From Toxoplasma gondii ME49 (taxonomy: Eukaryota > Apicomplexa > Conoidasida > Eucoccidiorida > Sarcocystidae), in contig NC_031475.1 of the NCBI RefSeq assembly GCF_000006565.2, forward strand, positions 4,168,522-4,232,521: a DNA stretch of 64,000 bases, written 5' to 3'. Positions within the stretch are counted from its first letter, which is position 1; every line of letters begins with the position of its first letter. A program made the position numbers and the translations under genes. This document shows positions 1 through 12,124 of the stretch, one piece after another. Below the pieces are notes generated by a model. It saw only the letters and a list, made by a program, of their open reading frames with translations. It was not told the DNA's origin and did not search any database.

Positions 1-3000
1 TCCGCCCTCTCTAGAGACGTTTCCGCTGCCTGAAGTTCACACCGGTGACTCTCTTCGTCTCTGCCCTCCAGCCGTGTGTGAGCTTGCGCTTTGACAAAAA
101 AAATCTTCTCTGTGAACCCCGAGAACGTTTCGGCATGCAGTTCTTACCTCCTCCTCTTCGTCGTCATGTTCCTGAGGGTGACAGTCGGCTCTCAAAACTT
201 TGAACAGTTTTTCCAGGATTCGTCTTCGCTCTTTCGCAGCGCCGTTTCGCCGCTCTTCTGCGCGAATGGCTTCGGCCGTTCTGTCCTGCTCTGCATGCAG
301 ACGCTCCGTTAGGGCAGAACTCTCGTTCTCTCTCGCCTGCAGTTCTCCCTCCAACGCCGCTAGTCGGTCTTTCTTCGCCTGACAGGAAAGGACGAGAAGC
401 GGAGAACAAGCGAAAAAAAAACTCGAATACAGAGGCAGAACAACGAACGACGACCAGCGGATGCGCGGCGAACACCGCAAGGAGCAGGAAGCGAGAAAAA
501 AAGAGGAAAAAAAGAGGAGGAGAAGACGAAGGGGAAAAGGGGGAGGCGGAGCACGAGGAAGCGGAAGAAGAGGAAGAAGAGGAAGAAAAAACAGAGGAAG
601 AGAAGGCAGAGGAAGACGAAAGAGCTTAGGCGAGCAAGTTCAGTCCTGCATGTCGCGGTGTTTGTCTCTCCCTGCCTGCGTGTCTTCTTCGTCTCTCTGA
701 TGTTTCGTAGCCTCCGTGGTTTATTTCACTTTCTGCCGTTCCTGGACTTACAGCGAATTGCTGTTCGATATCCTTGGCTAACTCGACGAGTTCCCTGTAG
801 CTTTCCTGTTCCACTGCGACTCGGAATTTTTCTTCTTCCTCCTCTTCCTTCTGCCACACACGCTCTTCATCTTCCTCAGCCTGTCGCGCGCGTTCTGCTT
901 CGTCTCGCTCTTGCTCTCGCCTCGAAATCGAGTCCTCGACTCTCTCGATTTCTTGTCTTCTCCGCTCTGCTAAACGAATGCGAGCAGTTCGTCTTCTCTG
1001 GCGCTCTCGTTCCTTCTCTTCTCTCCTCTCTCGCTCCTGCCTCTCCTGCTGGTCCGCAAGTTCCGCTGCAAGTCGCTGCACCAGCTGCGAAGCTACTTGC
1101 AAGTTTCTTTTTATTTCGTCTTCCTGCTCTTTCGCTTCTTCTCCTGACCGAAGCAGCGACGCATGCGTCTCCAGAGCCGCCTTCGTCAGCCTGCAGACAG
1201 GAAGCCGGAAAAGGCCAGGACTCAGGGTGGAGAAAAGACGCGAAACGGATTCCAGGTCCATCCTGTGTCCAGCCGTCTACTTGCGTTAGAGTGGGCGAGT
1301 TTGGAATTTCGCCTGCCCCCCCATTCAGGTGATTCGCGGAAGGAAAACTGAGCAAAGAGGAAAGAAAGGCGAGTCTCTGTATCTTCTTGTCTCGTCTTCG
1401 GCGCCGGACTGCCTAGCCAGAGAACTGGAGAAAAGTCGAATCGTTTCACAGAAGGTTGCCCTGTGTCTAACTGGTTCGAGCCACCGTGTAGGTGTAGCAT
1501 CTTCGATTCAAGGCAGACCGGACGACAGTGCTGCGCGCTGTGTACGGAGGATACCGGGCCTTCGACACAGTGATTCAAGATGCTTGTTCTGAGAAGCGAG
1601 AAAGTGAAGACGAAGCAAGGGAAGAAGGGCGACACCGTCCATGCGCGCGCGTCCGGATCCGAGAGAGAGAAAACATGACGCGCATGCACCCTCAGGAGGC
1701 GGCAGTCGCTTGCGTGGAACGCAGGTGGGGGCAACACAAGATGCCTCGGCCTCCTGGTTGGAACTCGACTCGTTTTAGAGGCGTTTGAGTGTAGTTTCCC
1801 CGCCTCGCGGTGTCGAAGACTGTTCTGTTCTCTCCAGAGTTCGTATGATAGTGTTTTTCTTTCTCATTTGACTCGCTCATGTCCTGGGTATTCTCTCTCT
1901 TCCTCTGCTCCGTTCACAGATCCCCCTCCAGCAGGTCTTCGCTCTCTCTCGGCTCTGGTCCTCATCTCTCTCTTCTCTGGTCCTCATCTCTCTCTTCTCT
2001 GGTCCTCACCTCAGTTGCTCTTCCTCCTCAGTCTCCAGCGCCCGCGCCTCCTCCAGCTGACGGAGCAGAAGCCGCGCCTGTCGTCGGTGCGCCGCGACCA
2101 ACTGCAAGTCGTGCTGTCGATCTTTCGCCGCAGAGACATGTTGTTTTCTGGAGACAGAAACAGGCGCTCGCTTCGATCTCGAGAGAGAATGAGGAAGAAC
2201 GAGTCTCGGACGCAAACATACGTACAAACATTGCACTTCTTGGAAACCAGGCACAGCGAGGAGACGCTCGTGGATCAGAGACGCGCGGATCTACCTGGAA
2301 GAACGAAAGTGAGGACCGAGGAGAGAGGTCTTCGAGACTCACGCAGTTGCCTCAGGAAAGACACGAGAGCCGAGAGAGGTGATCCCCCTCGCCTCCGCGC
2401 GCATGCAGTGCACCAAGGAGGACCGAGATCGGAGGCGAGGCGTATGTGCATGGACGCAAGCTACGGCGCTACTGGACAGACACCCGAGCGAACAGGCAAG
2501 AGATGCTGAGGGGGAGAAAGCAGGAGAGAGAAAACGAGAGAGAGAACGAAGAACAGAAAACAAAGGCGGTCACAGAGAAAACAAGAACGACGAACGAGAG
2601 AGCGAAGGACATGAACGACAAACGAGAGGGAAAAACGAGGGAGAGAGAAATCAGGCGCGGAAGCGAGGAAACAGGAGTGAGAAAGAGACAGAAGACCAAG
2701 GAAGAGGAGGGAAAGCAAACGAACGTGCATCGAAACAAAAAAGATGAAACTGCGTTTCCTCCCGACACCACGGTGCCTCCTCTCGAGATGGCAACTAGTC
2801 CTGCCTTGGAGACGAAAAAGAGACGCCGTACTCGGCAACGCGTCTTCTCTCTGTCATCAACCTCTGTTCATTTTCTCGGCACAAAAACAGTTTCAATTCT
2901 CCCAAAATGCTACCTGAAGACGACCCAAGTGCATGCGACGTCTTGCGAGTTTGTAACACGCAAGATAAACTCCACGTCAACGTTTCTTCGCCTCAGCTCG

Positions 3001-4419
3001 TTCTCCTCCCTTCTCTCTCGCTGAAGGATCTCGTCACTTCTTCACGTCGGAGACTCCTCAAAATCGCAGTTTCTATCAACCTCTAGCTATCTGTTGACAA
3101 CGATCTACATCCAGATCTACCTGCCCATACCAATATTTATACATAAGTATATATAAATGTAGATAAATATAAGCATATATATATGTATATATGTATATGT
3201 ATAAATGCATATAAATATCCTGATGTATGTATGCGTCTGTCTTTGTCGATTTGACGGGAAGCGATTTGCTCTTTTTTCCTGGACCCACCGGATGGCGCGA
3301 ATGCTCTCGAGAGCCTTGACGTAGCGCGTCGCTCCAAAGAGTTGGTCGAATTTCTTCTTCAGAACTTGCATGTCCGACAACGGCCAGCAACTTTCTTCTT
3401 GGTGGCAGAATACCACATGCTCCAACACCGCGCGGTGGATGCCGAGAAGTCCGGGCAACTGCAAATCGATGTCCGCGCACTTGTTGCCGATCGAAGCTTT
3501 CTGTCCCGTCGCCGAGTCCTTCAGCTGGAGATAAGGCTCCAGTTGCTGACAACACAGCCACACAGATACATACAAATATATATATATATATATATATTTA
3601 TTTATATCCGTATGGACAAGGGAGAGCACTCACATCGACCTACGTGTGTGCATGGGCAAGACAATAAGCATATATATACATATATATGTATATATATATA
3701 TATATATAAGAATGAAAGGAGAGACCTATAGATACACATATGTGTGATATATTTACACGTCTCTGTGTGTAGATATACATACTGAAATGCATGTATATAC
3801 ATATATATATATAGAAATGTATATATATATATAAATATATATATATATATTAATATGTGTACTGGTGGAAAAACGCTGAGTTTCGGAGGGTATGCTCTGC
3901 GTGTTTGAGGAGACGTGAAATTGATAAGGTCCCTGGCCTTCATTGATTCTTCTTCTCGGATCACAGAAGCGAGGCATGAGCGACTCTGCAAATCTCTTTA
4001 AAACTTTTAACTTGCGCAACTCCACAGTCCTGCGCTCCTCGCGACATTTCTGAAGCCGGGCGTAGGCGCGTATGTGCACATGTCTACGCAGCGACGCATT
4101 CACACAAACTCCTACGACGTATGTATATATATATATATATATGTTTATATTTGTATGTTTATATTTGTATGTTTTTATTTGTATGTATATATACACACAC
4201 ACGTATGCATCATGATAGACAAATGGATGTATACATGAAGATACCGTGTGGCGTTTCCGGAGAGATACATCCATACATGTAACGATACACATCCGACAGC
4301 GATCGAGGTAGCTACATCAACACTAGATCCGTATCTTGATATACTCTGCTATACATATTCTATATGCACCTTCAACGCAGGATATGTATATACGTGCATA
4401 TATATGTATATATATATAC

Positions 4420-4460
<41 letters not shown>

Positions 4461-5160
4461 GATATGAACCTGTATTTCAATAAAAATAGATGCATAGAAG
4501 TAGAGATACATATCGGTATAAACAGAGATCGAAGTCCGTACATAACCCCCCCATGTACACCGGCATTTGAGACATAATACTGCATTGGCATACATGCAGA
4601 TTCAAAGGAGAAAAGATGTACATATATACACGTATCCATACAGTACATATATATATATATATACATATATGTATATATGTATACATAACATATAGATATA
4701 TATATATATACATAAGCATATATATATATATATATATATATAAAATTTTTTGTGAGCTTACTTTGAATGTGGCTTTGGTTTTTCCTTTGCGGTCTACGGT
4801 CTGCGAGAGCTGCATGGATCGAACGACTGTCAGTTCTTTTCCCCCTTTCGTGTGAATTCTCAAACGAACTTGGGCCTTGACTTCTGCAGCGTCAAGCAGG
4901 CGAGGGTCGAAGACCCAGCCGCGGCCGCGATCCACGCAAGGCGGCAACTCCCCCGTCGTCGCGAACTTCAGGCACTCAACAACCGTCTAAGCCACACCAC
5001 AAACACACGCGCGCAAGTCTTCTCCAAAACATGCACCAAGTGCATACACATTCATGCACAAACCGTTTTTAAAATGCAATCTGGAAGAGCAGAGAACGTG
5101 AAGAAACACCAGGGTGCATCCATCTATCTGCACTGTTGAACATACACACATAAATACATT

Positions 5161-5191
<31 letters not shown>

Positions 5192-5643
5192 CGATGGGGG
5201 TTTGCGACTTTGCAGCATCTGTGTCAGAATGTAAGTCCATATGTGGACAGGTGGGTGAGAACGAGGAGTACAACAGAAGGAGAAGAAGAGAAAGAGAAGA
5301 AGAGATGGAGAGGAAGAAAAGGAGAAGAAGCAGTGGTGAGGAAGAGAAGGAGGAGAAGCGGAGAGGAAGGGAATCCTTTCGAGATCAAACGGCAGCATAA
5401 AAAAGGAGAGAAAAGGAGTGTCGGTGAGGCAGAGCGAAGACGGTGAGACGAGGCAGACGTCGAAGAAGAGCGCGAGAAAGATGGGGGTATTTGAATTTCT
5501 CTTTTCCGAGTTCGACGTACAGTCTTGCCTGCTCCGTTGTGGCCGACGATGACGGTGAGCGGCTTCTCAAAAGCAATCACCTCCAAGTGATCTGGCGCAA
5601 AGCAGCGAATGCCCTGAACGCCAAGGCGTTCGAGGGTCGCCAT
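1..5643 (-). CDS. RAD50: RAD50 DNA double-strand-break repair ATPase, 5' part (gene runs off the left edge)
   Basis: SMC-like ATPase of the MRE11-RAD50 complex, which tethers and processes broken DNA ends in the nucleus. Six exons fit in phase: 5521-5643, 4762-4986, 3289-3545, 2010-2147, 752-1190 and 148-378, giving the first 471 residues. The start ATG is at 5643-5641. Residues 34-42 read GHNGAGKTT, the Walker A loop, split by intron 1 between the two threonines. The Q-loop VVFCHQEES lies at about residues 161-168 (Q165), followed by the conserved [17 protein letters not shown] stretch. From about residue 205 the protein becomes an Arg/Glu/Ala-rich coiled coil. The last visible donor (GTAAG) is at 147-143, so the rest of the coil, the zinc hook and Walker B lie outside the window. 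Introns 2 and 3 carry (TA)n microsatellites. Family assignment is very secure; exon borders are inferred from GT/AG and phase agreement. Confidence 0.93.
1953..2009. repeat. 22-base tandem repeat abutting the RAD50 exon 4 donor
   Basis: The unit CTCTGGTCCTCATCTCTCTCTT occurs about 2.6 times in a row from 1953. Its last partial copy runs into the exon 4 splice donor of RAD50 (GT at 2009-2008 on the minus strand). The other copies carry AT where the donor has GT. Confidence 0.8.
3120..5180. repeat. Clusters of (TA)n / TATG microsatellite in RAD50 introns
   Basis: Dense alternating TA and TATG/TACA tracts occur at about 3165-3215, 3575-3600, 3668-3710, 3795-3855, 4120-4190, 4380-4460, 4640-4745 and 5160-5182. 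They fill the introns of RAD50 between exons 1 and 4, while exons 2 (4762-4986) and 3 (3289-3545) are free of them. One tract ends about 20 bases past the exon 2 donor. They are seen directly; a role is not shown. Confidence 0.9.
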
Positions 5644-6768
5644 GACTTCTGGAAAAGATGTTTTTTTAGCAAAAGAGGAGAACCCAGTTCTGGATGGGGC
5701 TTGGAAACGGGAGAAAACGTCCAGAGTCAGGACAGACAGCAGAAGAGAGAAGACACAGAGGAAAAAGAGAGAAGGAGAAGAAGAGTTGGAAGAAGCGTCA
5801 GAAGCAGAGGAAGAAGGTGAGGAAGAGAGATGAAGTTCGCGTCACGCTGTGAGACGGACTCTTCCTCTGAATAGAAGAGAGTCTGTGAGGAGCGTTGTCG
5901 GTCTGAGCGTTATTTCTTGAGGAAGCAAGAAGCTGCATGCGCCAGAAAAACGAGGATGCTATCAAATGAATAGAAAGCCAGGACCACTGATTGATGTCTA
6001 TGCTCCGTCTCTCTGCGGTGTGTCACCCTTCTGGTCACTCCTCCTCTACAAAGAAAGCACAGACGGGAGATGGCCCGCAGAACGCCTAGAAATCTCTGTA
6101 GAGAAAAGAAGAGGCGTCAAAAGACATGTCTCTGATGGAAAGTAAGACGTCTCTCCGCCGTCGGCAGGCGTCGCCGACAAGACACCCAAAAAGGGGGGCA
6201 TGTTGGCGTGGTGGCGGAAGAGCGACAGAGGCGAGTCGACAACGACGCTGGCCGCTCGAGCTCTTTGTCGACGAAAGAAGAGACCCCCTTCCCCAGAGAA
6301 CTCGAGGAGAATCAAAAAGTGAATGCGTCGAAAGCGCCCGAGCAACGTGAAAAGAAACGCAGGAAGGCGCTTGGCGTCACTCTCCGACTTCGCCCTTGAG
6401 AGTCGGCGCCAGTCAGGTGTACATACACCTCACGGAGAGTCGGTCTCTCGCAGCGCCGGAGCAATGGGGCCATACAACGCAGCGCGATGGGTGTTTGCGG
6501 GTCATTGTGCAGGAGTTCGCGTTGGCTTTTCTAGCTTCTTCTCGAAAGCCTTTCGTGGAAATTCATTCCATCTTGCGCATGCAGCAGAGACGCAGGCGCA
6601 TGCACACACACGCGCGCGACTTGACTCGTTTCGCGGGCCTCAGTTGAGGAACGGAGACACGCAGGCGCACCGCTGTCTCGACAGCTGAACTTTTCCCCGA
6701 GTGCTGCTCTGACGGTGAGTCGAACTTCCTCTTGTTTCTCTCTTCTCTGGAGCGGATTTTCCGGGGCA
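5644..6768. promoter_or_regulatory. Divergent spacer between RAD50 and the ubiquitin-like gene
   Basis: The 1.1 kb between two genes transcribed away from each other presumably holds both promoters and 5' UTRs. No convincing coding segment was seen. The one recognisable element is the palindrome-like word at 6415-6430, described separately. Purine-rich runs near 5740-5830 are the complement of pyrimidine tracts on the RAD50 strand. Confidence 0.45.
6415..6432 (+). promoter_or_regulatory. GGTGTACATACACCTCA element, copy 1
   Basis: The sequence AGGTGTACATACACCT is an almost perfect palindrome, followed by CA. It lies about 340 bases upstream of the first in-frame ATG of the ubiquitin-like gene. 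A 17-base copy differing at one base occurs at 7200 and again at 22350, and a weaker copy at 24588. The recurrence is seen directly; regulatory function is inferred. Confidence 0.5.
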
Positions 6769-9700
6769 ATGCCGGAAGACGTTCTCTGTCGAAGAGCTGC
6801 TTCGCCTTCGGCCCCTCTAGACGCATCGCCGCTTCTTGCTGCCTTACCTCGCGTCTGCCCTGGTCAGCTTTGGTGTCTGTGTCTGCTCCTTGCCTCTCCT
6901 TCTTGGCGTCGGCCTCCTGGCGTCTGCTTCGAGATGGCGACCACGACGACGGCCGACAGACCCAGGCGCCAGGGCAGAGAGGACCACCGGAGGCTGGTCA
7001 CCTGTCAGTCGCCTTCCTCTCCTCCTGAGTCGCCTGCGACGTTTTCCGAGGCTTCCCGTTCCGCCGCTTCTTCCGCCTCTGCTCCTTACCCCTCTCCTCA
7101 CCAGTCCGCCCCCCTTCACTTCTCTCCCGCTGTCGACGGCGCCGCCGAAAGAGTCTGCCGAAGCCGCGTTCTTCTCCCGACCATGGTTGTGTTCCTCCTG
7201 GTGTACGTACACCTCAGTCATGAGCCTGTCGCAAACAACCACCGGGGCAGGGGAGGGATCGGAGAGGACGCATCCGTTTTCTGCGGCTGTCGGGGCAGCA
7301 GGTCGAATGCCTTTGGCAAAACAGCCGAGTGTCGAGTAAGGAATTTGACTTCGCCGAGAACGAGGCGTCAGACCGACGCAGCCAGTGCCGAGCTGCTCCT
7401 GCCGGCTTTCCTCCATGCAGCTGCCAGTCCGCGCAGTTCGTTTGTCGGCAAAGAAAGTTTTTTTCCTTTCTCTTACTCCAACTCAAAGCAGATGTCCGTG
7501 ATGCCGTCGTCGTGGCAAGCCTACAAGAGAGACAGGCAGGTGACGAGGCGTCCTCGCCTCGCGACGCTCATGGTATCTTCTCCTTTTCTTCCTGCTCCGC
7601 CCACTATTTCTTCCCCAGCGCCGCGTCGAGGAGCTCGGTGTCAAGACACCACAGCATGCCCGACTCTCCACTCTCGAGGTGCAACCTCCGCCGTCCAAGG
7701 TTCACGCCCAATTAGAGACAGGTCTCTCCTTCCACCCCACACATTCTCTTCTTCGTTCCTTCTGTGTTCGCCGGCGTCCTCTGATTGCTCTTCCTCTGCT
7801 TCTCGAAGCCGTCCTTCCTCCCAGTTCCCAGACTGTTCTGCTTCCTTCCCGAATTCCTCCTTTCGTTCAACCGTCTCCTCCCAAAGTACACGCACAGAAG
7901 CAGCGAAGCAGCCACTGCTGCGAGTCATTCTGAAGACAGCCACCGGGTGTCCAGAGCTGGATTTTTCTCTCCACTTTGATCTCCCTTTCGACGCGACAGT
8001 CAGCGACCTCCGTCGAGCTCTGCAGGTCCGCTTGCAGCAAGAAGAGGAACGCCTGCTCGCGGCTCTAACTCCTGACCCTGGACAGGTCCACGGTTCCAGG
8101 AGCTCTGCAGAGAGCAACGGCGCAAACCTCGAGTTGTCAGGCAGTGAGCAGAAGCCGGACGAGACGAGCCACTGTCTCCATGCTTCGCCTTCACGCGTGT
8201 CTTCTTCCTCGGCTTCTCTTCCCCTTCCAGGTGATTCCTCAGCTTCTTCCGGGCCGCCTCTGAGTCTGCTACGTCTGCTACACGGAGGCGCCAGCGTGGA
8301 CGACGCGAGCAGGCGCCTTTCCTCTTTGCTCCCAGCGAAGAGCGGCGAAGCTGGCAAGCTTCCAGAAGGGCAAGAGAACGCTTTCGAAGCGCCGCAGCCA
8401 CTCGTCTTTCTCCTCGATCTTCCAATCCCGCCCTTGGTGCTGTCCAGAGACGCGAATTTGTCACCAGCGAACGCATCACCTTCTGAAGCCGCTTCTGAAG
8501 AGTCCTCTGCCTCGCGTTTCTGCGCCCCGCTCTCGACGCGCGTCGACGACATCGCTGCTGCCCAAACGGGCGCGCTTCAAGAGATCATCGATGTGCTTCT
8601 TCGCTTGCAGGAGGCGCGTCTCTCTCTGACGAAGAAGGCTCGTGAATCGGTTTGTGGTCGGTCCCCAGGCTCCTCGCCTGACTCTCCTCTCTTTGACGCT
8701 GTGTGGGGAAACACCGGGCTTCCTCTGCAGAGCAGCGAGAATGTCCTGAGGCGCGTCGAGGCTCTTAAACGCGCCGCGGCTTCCCGCCGGACGTCCCTCG
8801 GCGACTCTCGGTGTCCGTCTTCTCATTCTCACTCCTCTTCGCTAGAGCCTCCCAGCGTTCCTTCCACTTCTCCTCTCTCCACTCTGCCCTGCCCTTCTTC
8901 TTCTCCTCCTCCTGCGTCTTCTGCGTCTCTCTCGTCTTCTCCTTCTCCGTGCGTTGCTTCTTCCTCTGGGTCTTCTTCCGGGAACTTGGTGGAGTTCCCT
9001 CGCTTGGCGCCGACACTCGGCGACCGGCTGAGACAAGTCGCACGGGTCACCTTCGACGTGGACTGGCCGTGGATCGCTCGCGTCGGGTGTATCTCCTTCG
9101 TCCTCCAGGCTCTGCTGGGCTGCTTCGCTTCTTCGCGGGTCCCTGTGACGCCTGCGAGCGGCCGCGAGGCAGGTGGCGGAGACGGCGACAGTCGCAGAGG
9201 CTCGGCCGCTTCGGCGCAGAGCGGCGGGATGACGGAGGCCGGCGATGGCGAGGCTGAGTCGCGCGCCAGGCGGGGGGGCTGGGCTGCAGTGTGGCTGCGG
9301 TCTCTGCAGGAAAACGTTTCAGAAAAAGATTCCACGTTCTGGCGCAGACGCATGCTCCTTGCTGCAGCACCTGCGCTCGTCCTCTCTGGGTGGCGGCCTG
9401 TGCGTTTTCTGCGGAAACTCGTCTCGCATTCGCTGCCCAGAGGCCAGTGGTGGACAGGTACGGCGGTTTGTGGGGTCGGGTGGAACGTTCGTGAAGCAGG
9501 CGACAGCGATGATGCCAAAGGGTGCGAGACAACAGACAAGGAGGACGGGGAAGCCGGAGGCAGTAGAGTAGACGATATCTCGGTTGAAAAGACGCGCTTC
9601 GCGGGGACCTGCTGTCATTGTCCGCCGAGCCGCGAAGGCGGAGAAGAAGCCACGGAAACGGTTTAGCGTTTCGGAGCCTACGAAAGCGGCCCCACAGAGA

Positions 9701-9881
9701 AGGGGGGATTCTCAATCTGGAAGAAGGAAAAATCGCCGGTTGACTGTGGTTTTGCTCCTTTGTCTTTTCTTCTCCCGCAGCGCTCAGTCCGCTCCTCACA
9801 TCCTCCCAGACTGCGACGCTGACCATCAACGAAGAAGCAGTTCTTCAAGTGCTGGCAGACGAACGAGCACATCCTGACTAG
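6769..9881 (+). CDS. Protein with ubiquitin-like region and C-terminal membrane segments (function unknown)
   Basis: Two exons fit in phase: 6769-9457 and 9781-9881 (donor G|GTACGG, acceptor CCCGCAG), giving 929 residues if the first in-frame ATG is used; 6934 or a later ATG is also possible. The first 380 residues are Ser/Pro/Arg-rich low complexity. From about residue 383 a segment reads like a ubiquitin fold (LLRVILKTATGCPELDFSLHF..., then LRLLHGGASVDDASRRL and PLVFLLDLPIP), interrupted by a Ser-rich insertion. Hydrophobic stretches follow at about 769-788 (WIARVGCISFVLQALLGCF) and about 860-878. The tail ends LADERAHPD. This UBL-then-membrane layout recalls HERP, TMUB or Dsc3 proteins of ER-associated degradation, but the match is by architecture only. 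A palindrome copy at 7200-7213 inside the open frame raises the possibility that the true start lies downstream of it. Confidence 0.65.
7200..7216 (+). promoter_or_regulatory. GGTGTACGTACACCTCA element, copy 2
   Basis: GGTGTACGTACACC is a perfect 14-base palindrome followed by TCA. All 17 bases are identical to the copy at 22350 in front of NOT2. It falls inside the N-terminal open frame of the ubiquitin-like gene, so either it is coding by chance or the true 5' UTR extends further than the longest frame suggests. Confidence 0.45.
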
Positions 9882-12124
9882 AGAAGTTGCAGATGCGGCT
9901 GCCGGGATCGTGACGGAGATGTCGGGACCCGGCAGCGGAAAGAGACCGTCACCGATTCCGGTCTGGTGAATTCAAACAGAACGGCCGCGACTCTGCACCA
10001 AGACCGAAGGCGGATTCGGTTCTTCGTCGCGTGACACGATTTTTTTCGTCCAAATGAAAGCGAACCCTGTGAAACTTGAAAGAAAGGAGACCGTCCACGT
10101 TCTGCCTTTCCGTGTGTAGGGATCTCTACGATGGGGTTTCGAGTGCTGTATTTCGATGTGTGTTCCTCCTGTCTTTGACACCTCTGTGCACACCATTCAG
10201 AAAGAACCGGAGAGAAGACCGCTTTACGGAGACTTCGGTCACTTCCTGTGAAGGGAATCGTCGCAGAGACGAAACAGTTCTTGGGAGCGTCTTCCCTACT
10301 GTTCAGAATAGCGAACCGTGTTGCACTTTCGTTTCGCAAAAGCAGTCATGCAGTCGGGCGTCCTTGCCGCAGGGTTTTAACTTTTTGAGGCGGACATATC
10401 GCGATACGAAAACAACCGAACCATGGCCGACGCAGTTTGCGCCCAGGGTCACGGTTGAAAAGCACCACTGCCTTACGCAGCGCATACAGCTGTTGTGAGG
10501 CCTCGGTGAGGCAGGAAAAACTTGTAGAGAAGCGTAACTGAAACTTGAATTCTGCTGTAAGGGACGCAGGTGGGTTCTCGACGGTGAGCACAAGTCACTT
10601 GCATGCGGACGGCCTTCGTTTGTGGAAACAGGATGAAACAGAAACGCATGTCGGCGAAATCGAGCGAGTCCTCGAAGCGTGTCGCTTACGGATGCGCTTT
10701 TTCAGTCTCGATGTTCCTTAGAGAAAAGCCTTCTGTTCGTACTGAGGAACTCGGCTCAGAACGCTTGGAGCGCACAGTGAGCTGAAAGCGCTGCGGCAGT
10801 GCTCAGAGACTCGTTCCTCATCTTTGATTCTTGGGTCGACAACCGCCCCAGTCATGAGCACCTGAATGGTATTTTCTAGCATATTATGTGGTGTCAAAAG
10901 TGGTTCCATCCCAAACCGACTTTTTTCGAACGTATGTTATCAACATGTCATTGAAATATCCATAACGAGGAAACTTACTTGATTAACACTACAACATGGA
11001 AGGTTAAGCATTTTCTGTTCCTCTTATCAAGGCGCAAAAGATCCTGGAACTCAAAAAGTAGCACGCACACCTGGGGGCTTTTGACAAGACCCCCCTTACA
11101 TCTCTCATGACAGGAATCGCGCGTGAGTGACTTCGGCCGAAACGCAGCGGAATCGCATCCAGTCGAGTATGTAGACAAATATACAGATAGCGAGACACAT
11201 GCAGATGGAGAGATACATAAGTGTACATAAAGACGTAGATGTCAGCACACATGTGCGGGCATCTCTGTATTTCACCTGAAATCCGAGGGTCATGCCACCA
11301 CCGGATCTGGGAATGAGTAGGCAGTAACACATCAGCGGATGGGGTATTTTGTGGCAGTGAAATCCGTGCTAGCTACGAACGACAACTGTTCGACCGTCCT
11401 GACTTGCTTTTGAGCTGTAAAATCGTTGCTCATGGAAACTGGCTTGTCTCTTTGTAGGTTCCAGTGGTTGTAGTTACTCGTGATGAGAGCCCTGCTACTT
11501 TTGTGACTCGGCTATCAGCAGAATGCATTCTTGACTGAGTACCATCACTCTCATCCTGGTAAACTGTAATTTGAGTTACACTCCAGGGGATGCAAAGCAT
11601 CAACGACATTTTATGCCGTGCGTAAGTTCGAGTCAATGCGACGATAACCTTCTAAGTCTCTTGTTTCTTCACGTTTCGCAGGCGGTTCGTGAGTTCACCG
11701 ACGTCACCTCCGAATTGTGTGTGGTGCTTTCACAAGCATTACCGCGATAGGTAAGGAAAAGTGAACTCCTACGGTGTACCGCATTAAGAGAGGCACGATT
11801 GAGGTGGAGTGATTCGTAAGTGGCAGACGACAGCGCAGACCGACACGCGTTTCCACGGAACCGGGAGTGCGTCGAAATTAGATTCGTCGAGTTATCCAAG
11901 TGCTCAAATACCAGAAACATTCCTGTAGAAATGGAGTAAAATGGATCTGTGTGTCCAAAGCAGCAGAACAGGATGACACAAGTCCGTATTCACCGCCGTC
12001 TTCCAACCAAGAGACTCGTCAAAGGAGCACAGTGGAATTCGTTGCACAGACCATTGATGTCAACACGTCGTTTCTACCGTCTACGCACACACACGGACGT
12101 ATGCACCTCGAAGAGTCAGCAGCT
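9882..12124. other. Convergent intergenic stretch, no gene seen
   Basis: This 2.2 kb lies between the 3' ends of the ubiquitin-like gene (+) and the small mitochondrial protein gene (-). It should contain both 3' UTRs. Short open frames have no recognisable domain, no splice partners and no consistent composition. Nothing else was found. Confidence 0.5.

Noticed and set aside
2460..3030. Long Arg/Glu/Lys-rich plus-strand frames opposite RAD50.
   Set aside because: They are the complement of the pyrimidine-rich tract of a RAD50 intron; low complexity, no domain.
3753..4080. Charged stretch on the minus strand (containing [13 protein letters not shown]) between RAD50 exons 2 and 3 that looks like a coiled-coil exon.
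   Set aside because: RAD50 exons 2 and 3 already join in phase and match the family without a gap, so including it would break the conserved sequence.
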